In this document: positions 12,101-22,201 of the stretch, in pieces | Layout of the letters: each line of letters starts with the position of its first letter | Position numbering within the stretch: position 1 is the first letter of the stretch | Assembly (NCBI GenBank): GCA_027924645.1 | Contig: BSBN01000781.1 | Coordinates: 5,022,001 to 5,086,000, forward strand | Origin: Cunninghamia lanceolata | Taxonomy: Eukaryota > Streptophyta > Pinopsida > Cupressales > Cupressaceae | Reading direction: 5' to 3' | DNA length: 64,000 bases | The notes under the pieces: generated by a model | Told to the model about the DNA's origin: nothing | The model's input: the letters and a program-made list of their open reading frames with translations, nothing else | The model's database searches: none | Program-made: the position numbers and the translations under genes

Positions 12101-13528
12101 AATATTTCCCTTATTTATAATTTTTCCTAAGTAATTAGAATGAAAGGCTTCAAGGTATACTTTATGAAGATCCTCTCTAGTCAATTCTTAGAGAGTCTTG
12201 TAGAACTCACAAGGAGAACCATTACATCTGGGAGTTTTGTCATTGGCCATGGAAGATACGGCTTCATAGAGATCGGCAATGGAGAGAAATTGATCACAAA
12301 AGACTCACTAAGAATGAGAAAGTCAATAAGGGAAAACCCTGAGGCAATCGTGTAAAGCCTATTCACATTCAAGAGAATTCCCTTGAGTTTTAAACACCTA
12401 CTCATAATGAAAAACAAAAGCCTAAATGATATTTGGAAGTTCAGTTAGGAGCTAATGGTCATCTTATATTTGTTTAATGGCCTTAGAAGTGTGGTGAGCA
12501 GCATGGAAAAAAAAATTAGAATCTCTATTTCCCACTTTGAGCCAATTCAAGAAAGCTTTAATTTGAGAACCTCTAGTTGTATGACTATAAACAATTTTAT
12601 TATGTTGACTAAGCTTAGTGACCCACAATTGTAATGTAGGAAAAAAGGGATTGCCTTCCATCACAACAATGGCTTAGTAGAGCTGTGAGGTGGTGGCCTT
12701 GTATCAGCGGTGGCAAAACTGAGCTAGCTCACAACCATAAATCTAAAGGAAATGAGAGTTGTATTTGATAACACTTTCTACTAGTTAATCCAACCTATCT
12801 TCTGAGTAGTCTGAGGATCAAGATTTTAGACACATCAGATGTGGGCCAACATGGGATGACGAGTTAGTAAGGATGTGTTAAGGATGTGTTGAGAGCAAAC
12901 TAAGTCTTATTGGCCTTGGGTTTAGCAAGTTGTAATTCAACGCAAAACTTAATGGGAGAATGATTGGAAACGATAACATCTTGTAAGGGCTCCACTATAA
13001 GGGATAAACAACTAGAAAAAAAAAAGGATTGTGTTGAAATCATAGCATGATCAAGATATTTGTACACTCTATCAAACCCAACCCAGAAGCTGCTCCATGT
13101 AAACCAATGGGGATGGTTATGGTGACGGCCCATGTTGGTATCAAAAAGTCCAAATTTATTGTGGATGAAATACCAATCTTACCTTTCACTAGTTGTCTAG
13201 TGCAATGGAAGAGTGCCATCCTTATCACATGCCATCTCAATCATATTAAAGTCTCCACATAGAACCCAAGTGGCAGTGGGCATTGAATCAACAATCCAAG
13301 GCCAGAGGGAAGATCTTTTAATATCATTGGAGGCATAAAAATTAATAACTCCAAAAGAGTGAATGTAAATGTTGAAAAGGGCCAATAACACTCTATTAGT
13401 GGATACCACATAGGAGAGAGAAAAGTGATGACTCCTCCATGACCCACATCAGATTGCTACACAAAAAAGACTGGCTGACCAAATAAGACGACAAGTAGAA
13501 AAAAGAAAAAACAAGTAATCTTGACTTA
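9160..13528 (-). mobile_element. LINE-A, ORF2 and 3' part (L1-type), interrupted by G2
   Basis: This is the 3' part of an old non-LTR retrotransposon on the - strand. It matches LINE-B (41,293-61,163, + strand) at roughly 80% by eye, in opposite orientation. The 3' end has an A-rich stretch near 9,310-9,390, followed by about 150 more bases shared with LINE-B. The 5' side is cut at 13,528 by G2 and continues at 34,528: joining the two flanks restores the order seen in LINE-B around 41,925-41,965 (reverse complement). Target duplications of the LINE itself were not found. Confidence 0.85.
9740..13450 (-). pseudogene. LINE-A ORF2: endonuclease and reverse transcriptase, decayed
   Basis: Reading from right to left, apurinic-type endonuclease wording (CGDFNMIE) lies near 13,250-13,310. 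Reverse transcriptase motifs FIKIDFTKAYDYIE (about 11,835-11,880) and SIYQGCPLAPTLY (about 11,660-11,700) follow, then a degenerate F-V-D-D box at about 11,595-11,606. The region from 11,262 to 10,933 matches the post-RT part of plant L1 elements. Many stops and frame changes make it non-functional. In the L1 family ORF2 nicks the target and primes reverse transcription. Confidence 0.85.
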
Positions 13529-14782
13529 TGTTATGTGTTAAAAAGAGAGATGATGGAATGTGTGAGTCCACTAGATCAAACCCTCCTTTCACTATATTCA
13601 AGGACAAAACCGAGCTTGGGTCACTACAAAATGGAAGAGGACTCAACTATAGATTTTGTGCTCTTGTTTGTCAAGGAAACATAAGATTCAACCAAGCTTT
13701 TTATCCAACCCTAGGCTATGTATGAATGAAACCCTAGTTATGAGATAATTATCTTGAAATAGATGATCAACAACAGAAATCTAGAAACCAAAAGTACAGA
13801 GATGATTAGTAAGATGTCAGAACTTGTCTCCTGAAAGCAGAGGTGTTGGAGGATAAATTTGGCAACTGCCCAAGTCCAAAAGTGAGATTCTATCAGAGGT
13901 CAAAACTGAGAAGATGTTGTAAATGCTGCTCAAAAACTAGATCCAGAAGCTTGCAGCCTTGTGGACTAGGGTGCCAACCACCCAAGTCTATTCGGAGAGA
14001 TATTCTGGAAAAGTTTCTGGATTACAAAACTATAATTCCTGCACTACCTTCCTGTAGCTCCACTTTTCCCAAAACTTGTACCTATAACCTACACACAAGA
14101 AGACAAGAGAGGGGTTTGGGGCTTGTGGTGTTTAGGGATTTACCTCAGTCAAATTCTAGGTTAGCATTCAAACTTTCCCAACATTGTTATTAATGAGAGA
14201 GCGTGTCCTTACAGGATAGAGGCTAAAGATAATTTAAATGATGAAATGATTCAAATAGAAATGATGTCACCTTGAAGGTGAAGTCCTTAGGAGGATGAAA
14301 GATCTTCAACTCATAAGAAGATGGATGATGATGCCATATCTACAACAAACACACAAATACAAACACAAATCTGCGATAATAACACAACAAATGCCTTGAA
14401 TGCTCTTTGCTCTAGTATCATAAGTTCGTGTTATCCATCTAGGTTTAAAATGAAGCCTTAAACTCACTTATATATGCTTTCCCACTAACATTTATGAATT
14501 TAAATCACAAAATCTGACAAGGAGAAACATTTTGGAAGGGCCAAAGCTGACATGCCATTAATTAGCCTCGACCAATCAGGGGAGACTTGGGCGGTTGGCG
14601 CCCAAGTCCAGGGGCCCAAATTAGGTTAGGTTAAGTAAAAGGAAGTCCCAAAGGTCCAAAATGTCATGGGTGTTGGGGAATTTCCTTCAGGATGATCAAT
14701 TAGAATGTATAAAGAAGCAAATAGGACCTAGGAGCTAAACTAGGAGGTAAAAAGGCATGTAGCCACTTTTTACTCCATAACA
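13529..14782 (-). repeat. G2 left (3') LTR
   Basis: 1,254 bases from TGTTATGTGT to CTCCATAACA, matching 33,261-34,527 along its length. Small open frames inside (for example 13,843-14,193) are not genes: both copies carry them only because they are repeats. Confidence 0.88.
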
Positions 14783-14797
14783 TTTTGCCCCCACTTT
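14783..14797 (-). other. G2 polypurine tract
   Basis: The - strand reads AAAGTGGGGGCAAAA directly before the TG of the 3' LTR. G3 has AAAGTGGGGGCTAAA in the same position. Confidence 0.78.
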
Positions 14798-15420
14798 AAT
14801 ATATATATGACCTTATTATCCATACATACACTAAAGTACAGTCAAAAGAACATCAGACACATCAAACACACCCTAAGTTTGAAGACTATCACTAGCCCCC
14901 AAGCTTAGGCAAATATAAGAAAACACTTAGCAGTCACATAAGACATGATGAATACAGAAAAGAGGCACGCAATACACGATGAAGATAGTGAAGCATGCAA
15001 TACATGAAGAAGACATAAATACAGTCATGCAATACACAAAGAATACATGAAGAAAAGACATGATTAAACAACTACATATCTCTATATATAATGCTAACTA
15101 AAGTAAATAAAACACACATGTAAGGAAACACAAAACACATACAGCGTGGGGAGGGACTCATCACCACACAACTTTAGACCATGCCATGAACATGCAAGAC
15201 ACGTAAGGAAGACACATAAAACACATGGAAGACACACAGAATACAAGAGTACTACATAGTATGCCACAAACACACTAGATACATCTTATACACGGTAAAC
15301 ACGAGCAATAGGGAGGAGCTCATCACTACTCCACTATCTAAGACATGTCAAACACACCTGACGGTTGAGCTACACTACCACAACCATTAAAGAAATGCTT
15401 AAGGGTGAATGACTCAAGAT
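14798..15420. other. G2 3' untranslated region, AC-rich simple wording
   Basis: Non-coding. Short words such as 'acacatgaagac', 'catgcaatacat' and 'acacataaaacac' recur irregularly from about 14,930 to 15,370. The reverse complement has the same flavour as the T/G-rich part of G3 at 39,700-39,860, which supports kinship of the two elements. Confidence 0.5.
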
Positions 15421-15632
15421 CCAACCCTGCCTCACAATGAGGACTTTGTATAAAAGGATGTGCACTAGCTCAAGAGATATACCATCCTACCTCACGATGA
15501 GGGATTTGTATAAAAGGATACACACTAGCTCAAGAAATATGTCATCCTACCTTGCGGTGAGAGCTTTTTTTCTTTTAAAAGGATGTGCACTAGTTCAATA
15601 GATACACCATCCCACCTCGTGATGAGGGCTTT
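15421..15632. repeat. 60-base tandem repeat, about 3.5 units
   Basis: Units start at 15,421, 15,481, 15,541 and about 15,606. Each has 'cctcacgatgagg', then 'tataaaaggat', then 'actagctcaa'. The first two are exactly 60 bases apart; the third is lengthened by a T-run. The array is within the G2 internal region and is non-coding. Confidence 0.88.
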
Positions 15633-16045
15633 CAAACATGCTTTTTTAGTGTCAAAGATAATCAAGCAGATACCATTATATATGCCCCCACCTTAAGGTG
15701 GTTGATCCTGCTTGCCGGTACTAAGCACATTAAGGTAGAGTGAAAACATACAAGGGAACAAGAGCTTTTGCAAAGCCCATACCCAAAAATTAGCATGTGC
15801 CACGATTGCCGAATGTTCCCACAAACACATCATTATGATTTGCTAAGATAATCAACAAGATATAAGCTTTGGCTATAAAATCTTACTCTAAGATAACAAC
15901 CAAATCAATTAATGAATGTTATGCATAAATCATATAGTAGATCACATCAAAGACCAAGGCTACACTTGCGTGTTCAGAACTGAGTATAGTCGTTGAACTA
16001 TATTGCAAGTATCTCAGAACTAAGTGAAGCAACAAGGTGAGATAC

Positions 16046-16214
16046 AAAATACGAATCACAAACATGGAGTGATTCTACTAGTCAAGCGTCGGATATATAT
16101 ATATCCAAAGTTCTTAGAAGGAGATTTAGATTACTAAAAAAGGTTTGTTACAACAAAATGCAAATCACAAACATGGAGTGATTCTACTAGTCAAGCGTCG
16201 GATATATATATCAA
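16046..16214. repeat. Direct repeat of about 58 bases, two copies
   Basis: The blocks at about 16,046-16,105 and 16,157-16,214 share 'aatcacaaacatggagtgat' and 'agtcaagcgtcggatata' almost without change. They sit in the non-coding part of G2 between gag and the tandem repeat. Confidence 0.85.
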
Positions 16215-16795
16215 CTGCATCTTCATATATGGACTAGGTCCATTTTTTCTTTCTTGTTGAAGGGACACACAATCCTTATTAGTATTTGTTTGTTTTTGTC
16301 ATCCGCCAGCTAGGAAGAATCACTAAAGAATGTAAATAATAAAAATGAGAGAGGAGACAAAAGTGACTTGGGTTCACAACATGGGAAGATGCCCTAAGAC
16401 ATCCTCCATGATGTTATGCCCCCAAGGCACAACACACAACAATAAAATAGAGGAGAGTAAAGTAGAAGAATGAAGAAACAAATAGAAGAATGGTCTCCTT
16501 GCATTCTTGACCTTACAAGAGTATCAAGGGTCATCCAAAGAGACCTAAACAACATATAACATAACACAGGGGAACACAACATGACATATGTAACTATATA
16601 TCTAAGAAGAAGCCAAACTTGCAAGCATCTAAGAGAGGTGCTCCATCAAGTGTGACAGGTTGTGTGAAGAAGTCATACATGATTGATGCTTATTTCCAGA
16701 ATGGTCATACAATGCTTGTTTCTCAAGACCCTGTATGTTTAAAATCTTCTTTTTCTTACAAGGAGGGGAACTATTGTCATTTCCATCTATGATAG

Positions 16796-18960
16796 TCACC
16801 TTGTTCTTTTCCTTTCTTTTGCCTTCTTAGTCTGATTAATGAGCCTTTCACGATGAAATGGAATGCTTCTCATTGACACTACCTTCTCTTGCTTCAAGTG
16901 ATTACATATAGGATTTTTTGATTGCTTATCTTGTGCATGTTGGTTATCTCCCAATCCATAAAGGGATAATGGAGTAGGAACCTTAGCATAGATACCTTTT
17001 CTACGCAAGCGATGTAAATATTCATTTGTCATTTTATCCACTTCTAACATTTCCACTATGCCATCATAGTCAATATAATAATCTTCAAGCTCTATTGTAT
17101 TTTGTTCTACTTTATTATTGTCGCTATGCTTAGGAAAAGGATTAGTGAATATTTGTAGATTTTGATTCAAAGGTGCTACCGACTTATTTTCATTCTCATT
17201 CACACCAGTAACTCGTATCATATTAGAATCGATGAGGTCTTGAATTTCATGATTAAGATGCATACATCTTTCAGTATCATGTCCCGGAGAGCGATGATAG
17301 GAACAATACACATTAGCATTGAATAAAGGTCCTTGTGGCCTAGTACTATCAAAAGGATGAGCAGGAGGAAGCTTCAAAAGATTGTTATTCACTACTTGAG
17401 TCATTACCGAATGGAGAGAATTTGATAATGGATTAAATTGTCTCTGTTCCTATTTGAATTGAAGTGGTGGCTTGAAGGCTTTGTAATAGAAGACACTTGT
17501 GAGTAAAAATTATTCAAATGTTGCCCATTGATCTTGATAAAATTTCTGTTGTTCTTCTTGAATGTATTTTGAGATTGTCTAGCTACAGATTGACCAACAA
17601 CAGTCGATGAGGTGTGATTCTCATATTGACTAGCCGAAAGTTGGTAATCTCAGAGAGCTGTGCATAAATGATGAAAAGAACTATACTTCATCAACAGAAT
17701 CTTGTTATGTATGTTTGGTTGTAGATTCATAATGAATACCTTCTAAAGATCCTCATCTTTGATTAGATATTGTATTTGTGAGATGAGACCTTGATATCAA
17801 CTGATGAACTCTATCAACTTCTCTTTCAAGCCTTGATTACAATGAACCATCAATCAAGGAAATAATAGGTCCAATGTTTTATTGGAAATGTTGCAATAAA
17901 TGATCAACTAGCTGTGAGAAGAAATTGATTGAATTAGGAGGTAAAGAACAAAACCGCTCTAAAGCAGTATCTTTGAGAGACCAAGGAAAGAGTTTTTCTA
18001 ACAATTCCTCATTAAAGAAGAAATCACTACACATTTTTGTGAATGCTGCCACATGAGTATTAGGATCACCTTTACCACCATAATTTTCAAAGTAAGGAGT
18101 CTTGAATTTGTTAGGCATTGGAGTTCTTAGAATTGCATAAGATAAAGGACTGCGAGTGTGATATGTTGTTAAGGTAGATTACGAAAAAGAATTAGTCAAT
18201 TTTGTCACTTTTTTTTGTAAGGAAGACATACTGTGCAAAATTTGGTTTAGAAGAGTATCATTGGATGAAGAGGTGACTTGTGGATTTGAGAGAGGTGGAT
18301 TATAGGGTGGTTGATAATGACTGGAGGTGATAGGTAGTTGAGAATAGGTGTGCATTGGTATAGAGACATGAGGTGTAGAATTTTGATAGTTAAATGTGAT
18401 AGCCTTGTAGTTATTTCCAGTAGATGTACCCATGGTAGTGGTAGCATTACTACAAGCATGTGGATTGGTGGTGAGAATTGATGATGTAAAAGTGGATAAT
18501 GCAATTTAGTCGGTATGGGTGCTGAGACTGGTGAAGCTATGAATGCCGGTGTTGACACATTTTCATTGACAATCACATGGCTAGCTGCTGATATAATGTT
18601 ATGTCCCACTATATGAGCTAATCCAAGGAGCATATCAACACCTTATCGAACTTCTTGTAATATTCCTCTTATCCCTTCAACAATAGGTATCATTTCTTGC
18701 GCTAGATGTGCCTTTTCTACAACTTGTTGGAATTCAGCTAGTTGTGTGTCCAAATTCTTAATATTTTCTTTAGGCACATGTGAAACTACATCAATGACAT
18801 CCTCAAAATTATCATGAAATGTACATGTTCTTCCATTGTATTTATGATATCTTGTAGAGATGTTGATTCACTCTTTTTAAAGTGATTATATAATGGGTTT
18901 TCTGATGTTTGCATATTGTTGATGTTGAAAGCACTAGATCCCATTAACCTATGACTTCTT
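16796..18960 (-). pseudogene. G2 gag remnant with CHHC zinc knuckle
   Basis: Decayed structural gene. From right to left there is a low-complexity N-terminal part (18,633-18,179, Pro/Ser/Thr/Asn-rich). Next comes a retrotransposon gag core at 18,118-17,879 (YFENYGGKGDPNTHVAAF and LFPWSLKDTALERF). Last is a zinc knuckle near 17,325-17,284 (CSYHRSPGHDTERC, i.e. C-x2-H-x4-H-x4-C, the form common in Tat-like elements) followed by LNHEIQDLIDSNMI. The last frame, 17,404-16,796, is open for 202 codons and ends in a basic tail. Frame changes and stops separate the pieces. Unlike G3, no protease follows. Gag would package the element RNA into cytoplasmic particles. Confidence 0.8.
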
Positions 18961-18962
18961 CT

Positions 18963-19999
18963 TGTGAGGGTAAAATGTCGAATCAATCAAATGAATTAAA
19001 TAAGACCCAAACATCAACAGAATAGAGAAACAAAGAAGATTCAAATGAACAAAGCAATGAACAAACACAGCAAACCTCTTCCGTTTCGAAACTTCTGTTG
19101 TTCGCCTATCACGAATCGTCCTTTCGCAGATGAGATGAGCCCTCAGAGAGTGCAATCTTTTAAAGCTGTTTGAGGAAGTCGATGGTGAATGGCTATGGTG
19201 TGATATGCAATGAAGGTGAGCTCCAATGCAACAATGGTGATCTCAAGCTTGTGGATGACAAATGGGTGCCAAAGGCACGTTGGTGATATTTCTGCAGAGT
19301 AACGATGTCAAAAGCCTGGATGATTAGAATGGAAGGATGAAGCTTCATTTATAGACTTGGAAGAATGGGAATCAACGGTTGAGAGGAGATATGAAGATCA
19401 ATGGCTAAGGATGGTTGAGGAATGTGCAACCAGTGGAAACGTGCCAAGTGTCCCGCTCCATCATGAAAGGTGGGATGTGACAAAACTGATTGGAGAGTTA
19501 ACAGACTTGACTGATCTGTTAACAGAATTGATTGATCAGTTAGAAGAGTGGATTGTGGAACTGACTGAATTGATTGAGGATTTGACTCAACTGACAGGTT
19601 AGTTAACAGATTTGATTGATTGGTTAACTGACCTTTGATTGGAGAAGAAATAGGCCATGTGGGTGAGGGAAAATAAGGTAATTAAATATTAAATATATTT
19701 AATTACATGTGCAACTTGATGAGGTGGACAAGGTGAGGTGGAAAAGGTGAGGTGTAAAGGTGATGTGGAATTTTGAATTTAGAACTTTAGGATAGAGGAA
19801 TTAGGCTTAATTAAATAATTTATGATTATTTAATTGTGAGGGACTTTAGAAGAATTTTAATTAAATAAATTGAATTTATTTAATTATGGAATAGTGAATT
19901 GATTAAATAAATTTAGAATATTTATTTAATTAATAGAAGAAGGGAATAAATATTTAGAATATTATTTAGGATGATTTGCGTCATTTTTAGGCGTATACA
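18963..19999 (-). repeat. G1 left (3') LTR
   Basis: 1,037 bases, TGTGAGGGTA to GGCGTATACA. It contains a leucine-rich-looking array of 'ctgattgatt' words (19,495-19,635) and ATTTAATTA-rich blocks near the U3 end. A TATAAAT (- strand) lies at 19,347-19,353. The + strand open frame at 19,357-19,602 is not conserved in the sister LTR, where a one-base insertion breaks it. Confidence 0.95.
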
Positions 20000-20013
20000 T
20001 TTTGCCCCTCTTT
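20000..20013 (-). other. G1 polypurine tract
   Basis: The - strand reads AAAGAGGGGCAAAA immediately before the 3' LTR (TGTATACG). It is the primer for plus-strand DNA synthesis. Confidence 0.85.
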
Positions 20014-20350
20014 GATGCAATGCAGTTTACAGCGTTGCTTCAAAGAAATTGATAGTTCTAATGATGATACATGCCCCAGTTTGCCCCTGGTACAAGTTTG
20101 ATGACAGGATGCCCCCTCGGGAGATTGGACGAGGAGGAGGCAGAAGGCGTGAGACGGACAATCTCACGAAGACAAAGGGAAGCTAGGTTAGAATGAAGAA
20201 ATCGGTTGAAGAAAGAGTCGAATGATACGCGATGCAAGATGGAATGATGACACACAAAAGCAGGCAAGTAAGTATGCACAAATGACACAAGAACAAACAA
20301 GGTATTGCCTCTGTCAAGCGGTAAACCAATGATATACTAATAACGATATA

Positions 20351-20450
20351 CAACAATGTTGTCATGGCGGGGAACGATGTATCCCTAGACCAACACGGTA
20401 GGCGTGTTGTCATGGCGGGGAATGATAGATCCCTAGAGCAACATGAAGGA
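20351..20450. repeat. Tandem pair of about 50 bases in the G1 3' region
   Basis: 'gttgtcatggcggggaa' followed by 'gatccctaga.caaca' occurs at about 20,357 and again at about 20,407. Confidence 0.8.
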
Positions 20451-20909
20451 TAGTGTCTGGTTTCAGGAAATGAAGCATGTCATGTAAGACGCGTGTATTG
20501 GTCTGATTTCGACAATGCAACATTCTGTATAAGACAATTGATTGATTAACTGATCGAATTGGTTTATGACCAGACAAGGATCAAGACCACTGATTGTGAG
20601 TGGATCATTTGTGCAAGATTGACTTGACTTGATTGGTATGGATTAAGGATGGACCTTGCATTTGGATCATTGCTCAGATTGACTGGACAAGGATGAAAGA
20701 TATGATGATAGATAGAAATTTGATTGATAGAAGGACTCGATAGAAAAATTCACAAGCTTTTATTTGTATTGATACTCTGCATTGTTGGATCTTTATTGCA
20801 TGGGGTATGGTATGGATGTATAAATGGATATAGGATGGATGCTTTGCTATTGGAGTGCTTTATTTCATCATTGGGCAGTGTGTTTTTGGTACATTTTCTG
20901 AAATGTTGT

Positions 20910-21034
20910 AAGTGAATACAAGCATTGAGGTATAATTGAACCGAGATGACCTGAGTATCGCTTACATGGATTGTGATTTAGCAAGTTAATACAAGCATCT
21001 AGTCAAAATTGAATCTAGATGACCTGAGTACTTC
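20910..21034. repeat. Second tandem pair in the G1 3' region
   Basis: Two adjacent copies of a block of about 62 bases containing 'aatacaagcat', 'aattgaa', 'gatgacctgagta'. Non-coding. Confidence 0.7.
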
Positions 21035-21494
21035 TTGCGCTTCAACAAACAAGGATTGCCCCCGTTCCTGTAAGACCTTTGATGTCCTCGATGATCTTTT
21101 GCCGATCATGTCCTTAGACAAGGCTTCACATTACTAAAGTTTGATCCACAAACAACAAACAAAGAAAGTAATCATTCCCCCATCATAGCATCTCTAGCTT
21201 TTGGCATCCTTGAGTAGCATAGGAAGGTATGATAGCAAAAATCAAGACTCTGTAACTTAACCCTAGGGTCCAATCTACAAAAGCATATTTGCGTTGATAT
21301 GTGTTTATTTCTTGTCTTAATTTGCATAAAATCATTTAGAAGACCTTGGGTATTTGCTTTGCATTGGATAGGTTAAGATGCTCATAGTCAAGGTTTCTGC
21401 TTGAAGCGCGGGTGTTTGCTTGCATTCGCTTACTTGATGAGAAGGTTGCACAATCCTTATTGGGAAGACGGACCCTAAGGGACTGACCTAGTGC

Positions 21495-21713
21495 CTCGGG
21501 GGCACATTAGAATAATGGCCTTGCCTACGTACCGACGCAGAGGCAACGTAGTTCGGGGAAAACCCTAATGGACCCTAGATGGACTAGAAGAAAGACGACA
21601 AGAATGAAGACAAGAAAGGAGACGAATGGGACCTTGGGAGAGATGGAAGCCTCGGGGGTGCATTAGAATAATGGCTTTGCCTACGTGACGACGCAGAGGC
21701 AACGTAGTTCATG
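21495..21713. repeat. Direct repeat of about 62 bases, two copies 157 apart
   Basis: The blocks at about 21,495-21,555 and 21,652-21,713 share 'gcctcgggggcacattagaa', then 'taatggccttgcctacgt' and 'gacgcagaggcaacgtagtt', with few changes. They lie in the G1 3' region. Confidence 0.88.
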
Positions 21714-21824
21714 GATTTGGACCACAGACACTGACAAGAGACACTACGCTAGGCTCACACTGAGGAGACGGTATGGGATAAAACCTTGGTTGACAAGGCC
21801 ACAAGGAAAGTACCAAGCCATGAC

Positions 21825-22070
21825 AGGTAACTGTCAGGTGTTTATTGTGGGATGGATATGGGTCGAATGGGGAAAATAGAGGGAGAATGGGCTCAAGGTG
21901 ATTGGATTCCCAAAGATGGAGAATGCGGTTTGTCACAAGTAACGCCTGTTTACCAGGTTTTCATCACTTGCTTTTATTTGCATGAGAAGCTAGAAAGTAA
22001 CATGACGCCTGATTGCCAGGTTTTCATCACGATACCTATCCAAGGCACCTGTTTGCCAGGTTTTCACCAA
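21825..22070. repeat. 'Gcctg...ccaggttttcatca' repeat, three to four copies
   Basis: Short copies near 21,945, 22,010 and 22,045, with a weaker one near 21,830, are spaced about 40-65 bases apart directly after the integrase stop codon. Whether they affect 3' processing is unknown. Confidence 0.75.
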
Positions 22071-22201
22071 AGGATGATTTTTTTGTATGCTTTCTATTTT
22101 TTTCAATTTTTTTGCATTTTCTCTTTGTAACTTTTTTGATGATTTTTTTTTTATTTTTTTGATTTTTGACTTTATTGTGCCCCCTTGCCTTTGGGGTTCT
22201 C

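Noticed and set aside
13843..14193. 116-codon Arg/Cys-rich frame on +, with a shorter partner at 33,578-33,838
   Set aside because: Both lie in the G2 LTR pair in antisense, the shared frame reflects the repeat itself, and the end is not conserved.
19357..19602. Open frame on + with a leucine-rich 'LTDLLTELIDQLEE' end, which looks like a coiled coil
   Set aside because: It lies antisense within the G1 LTR, over a simple-word array. The sister LTR has a one-base insertion that breaks the frame, so there is no sign of coding selection.
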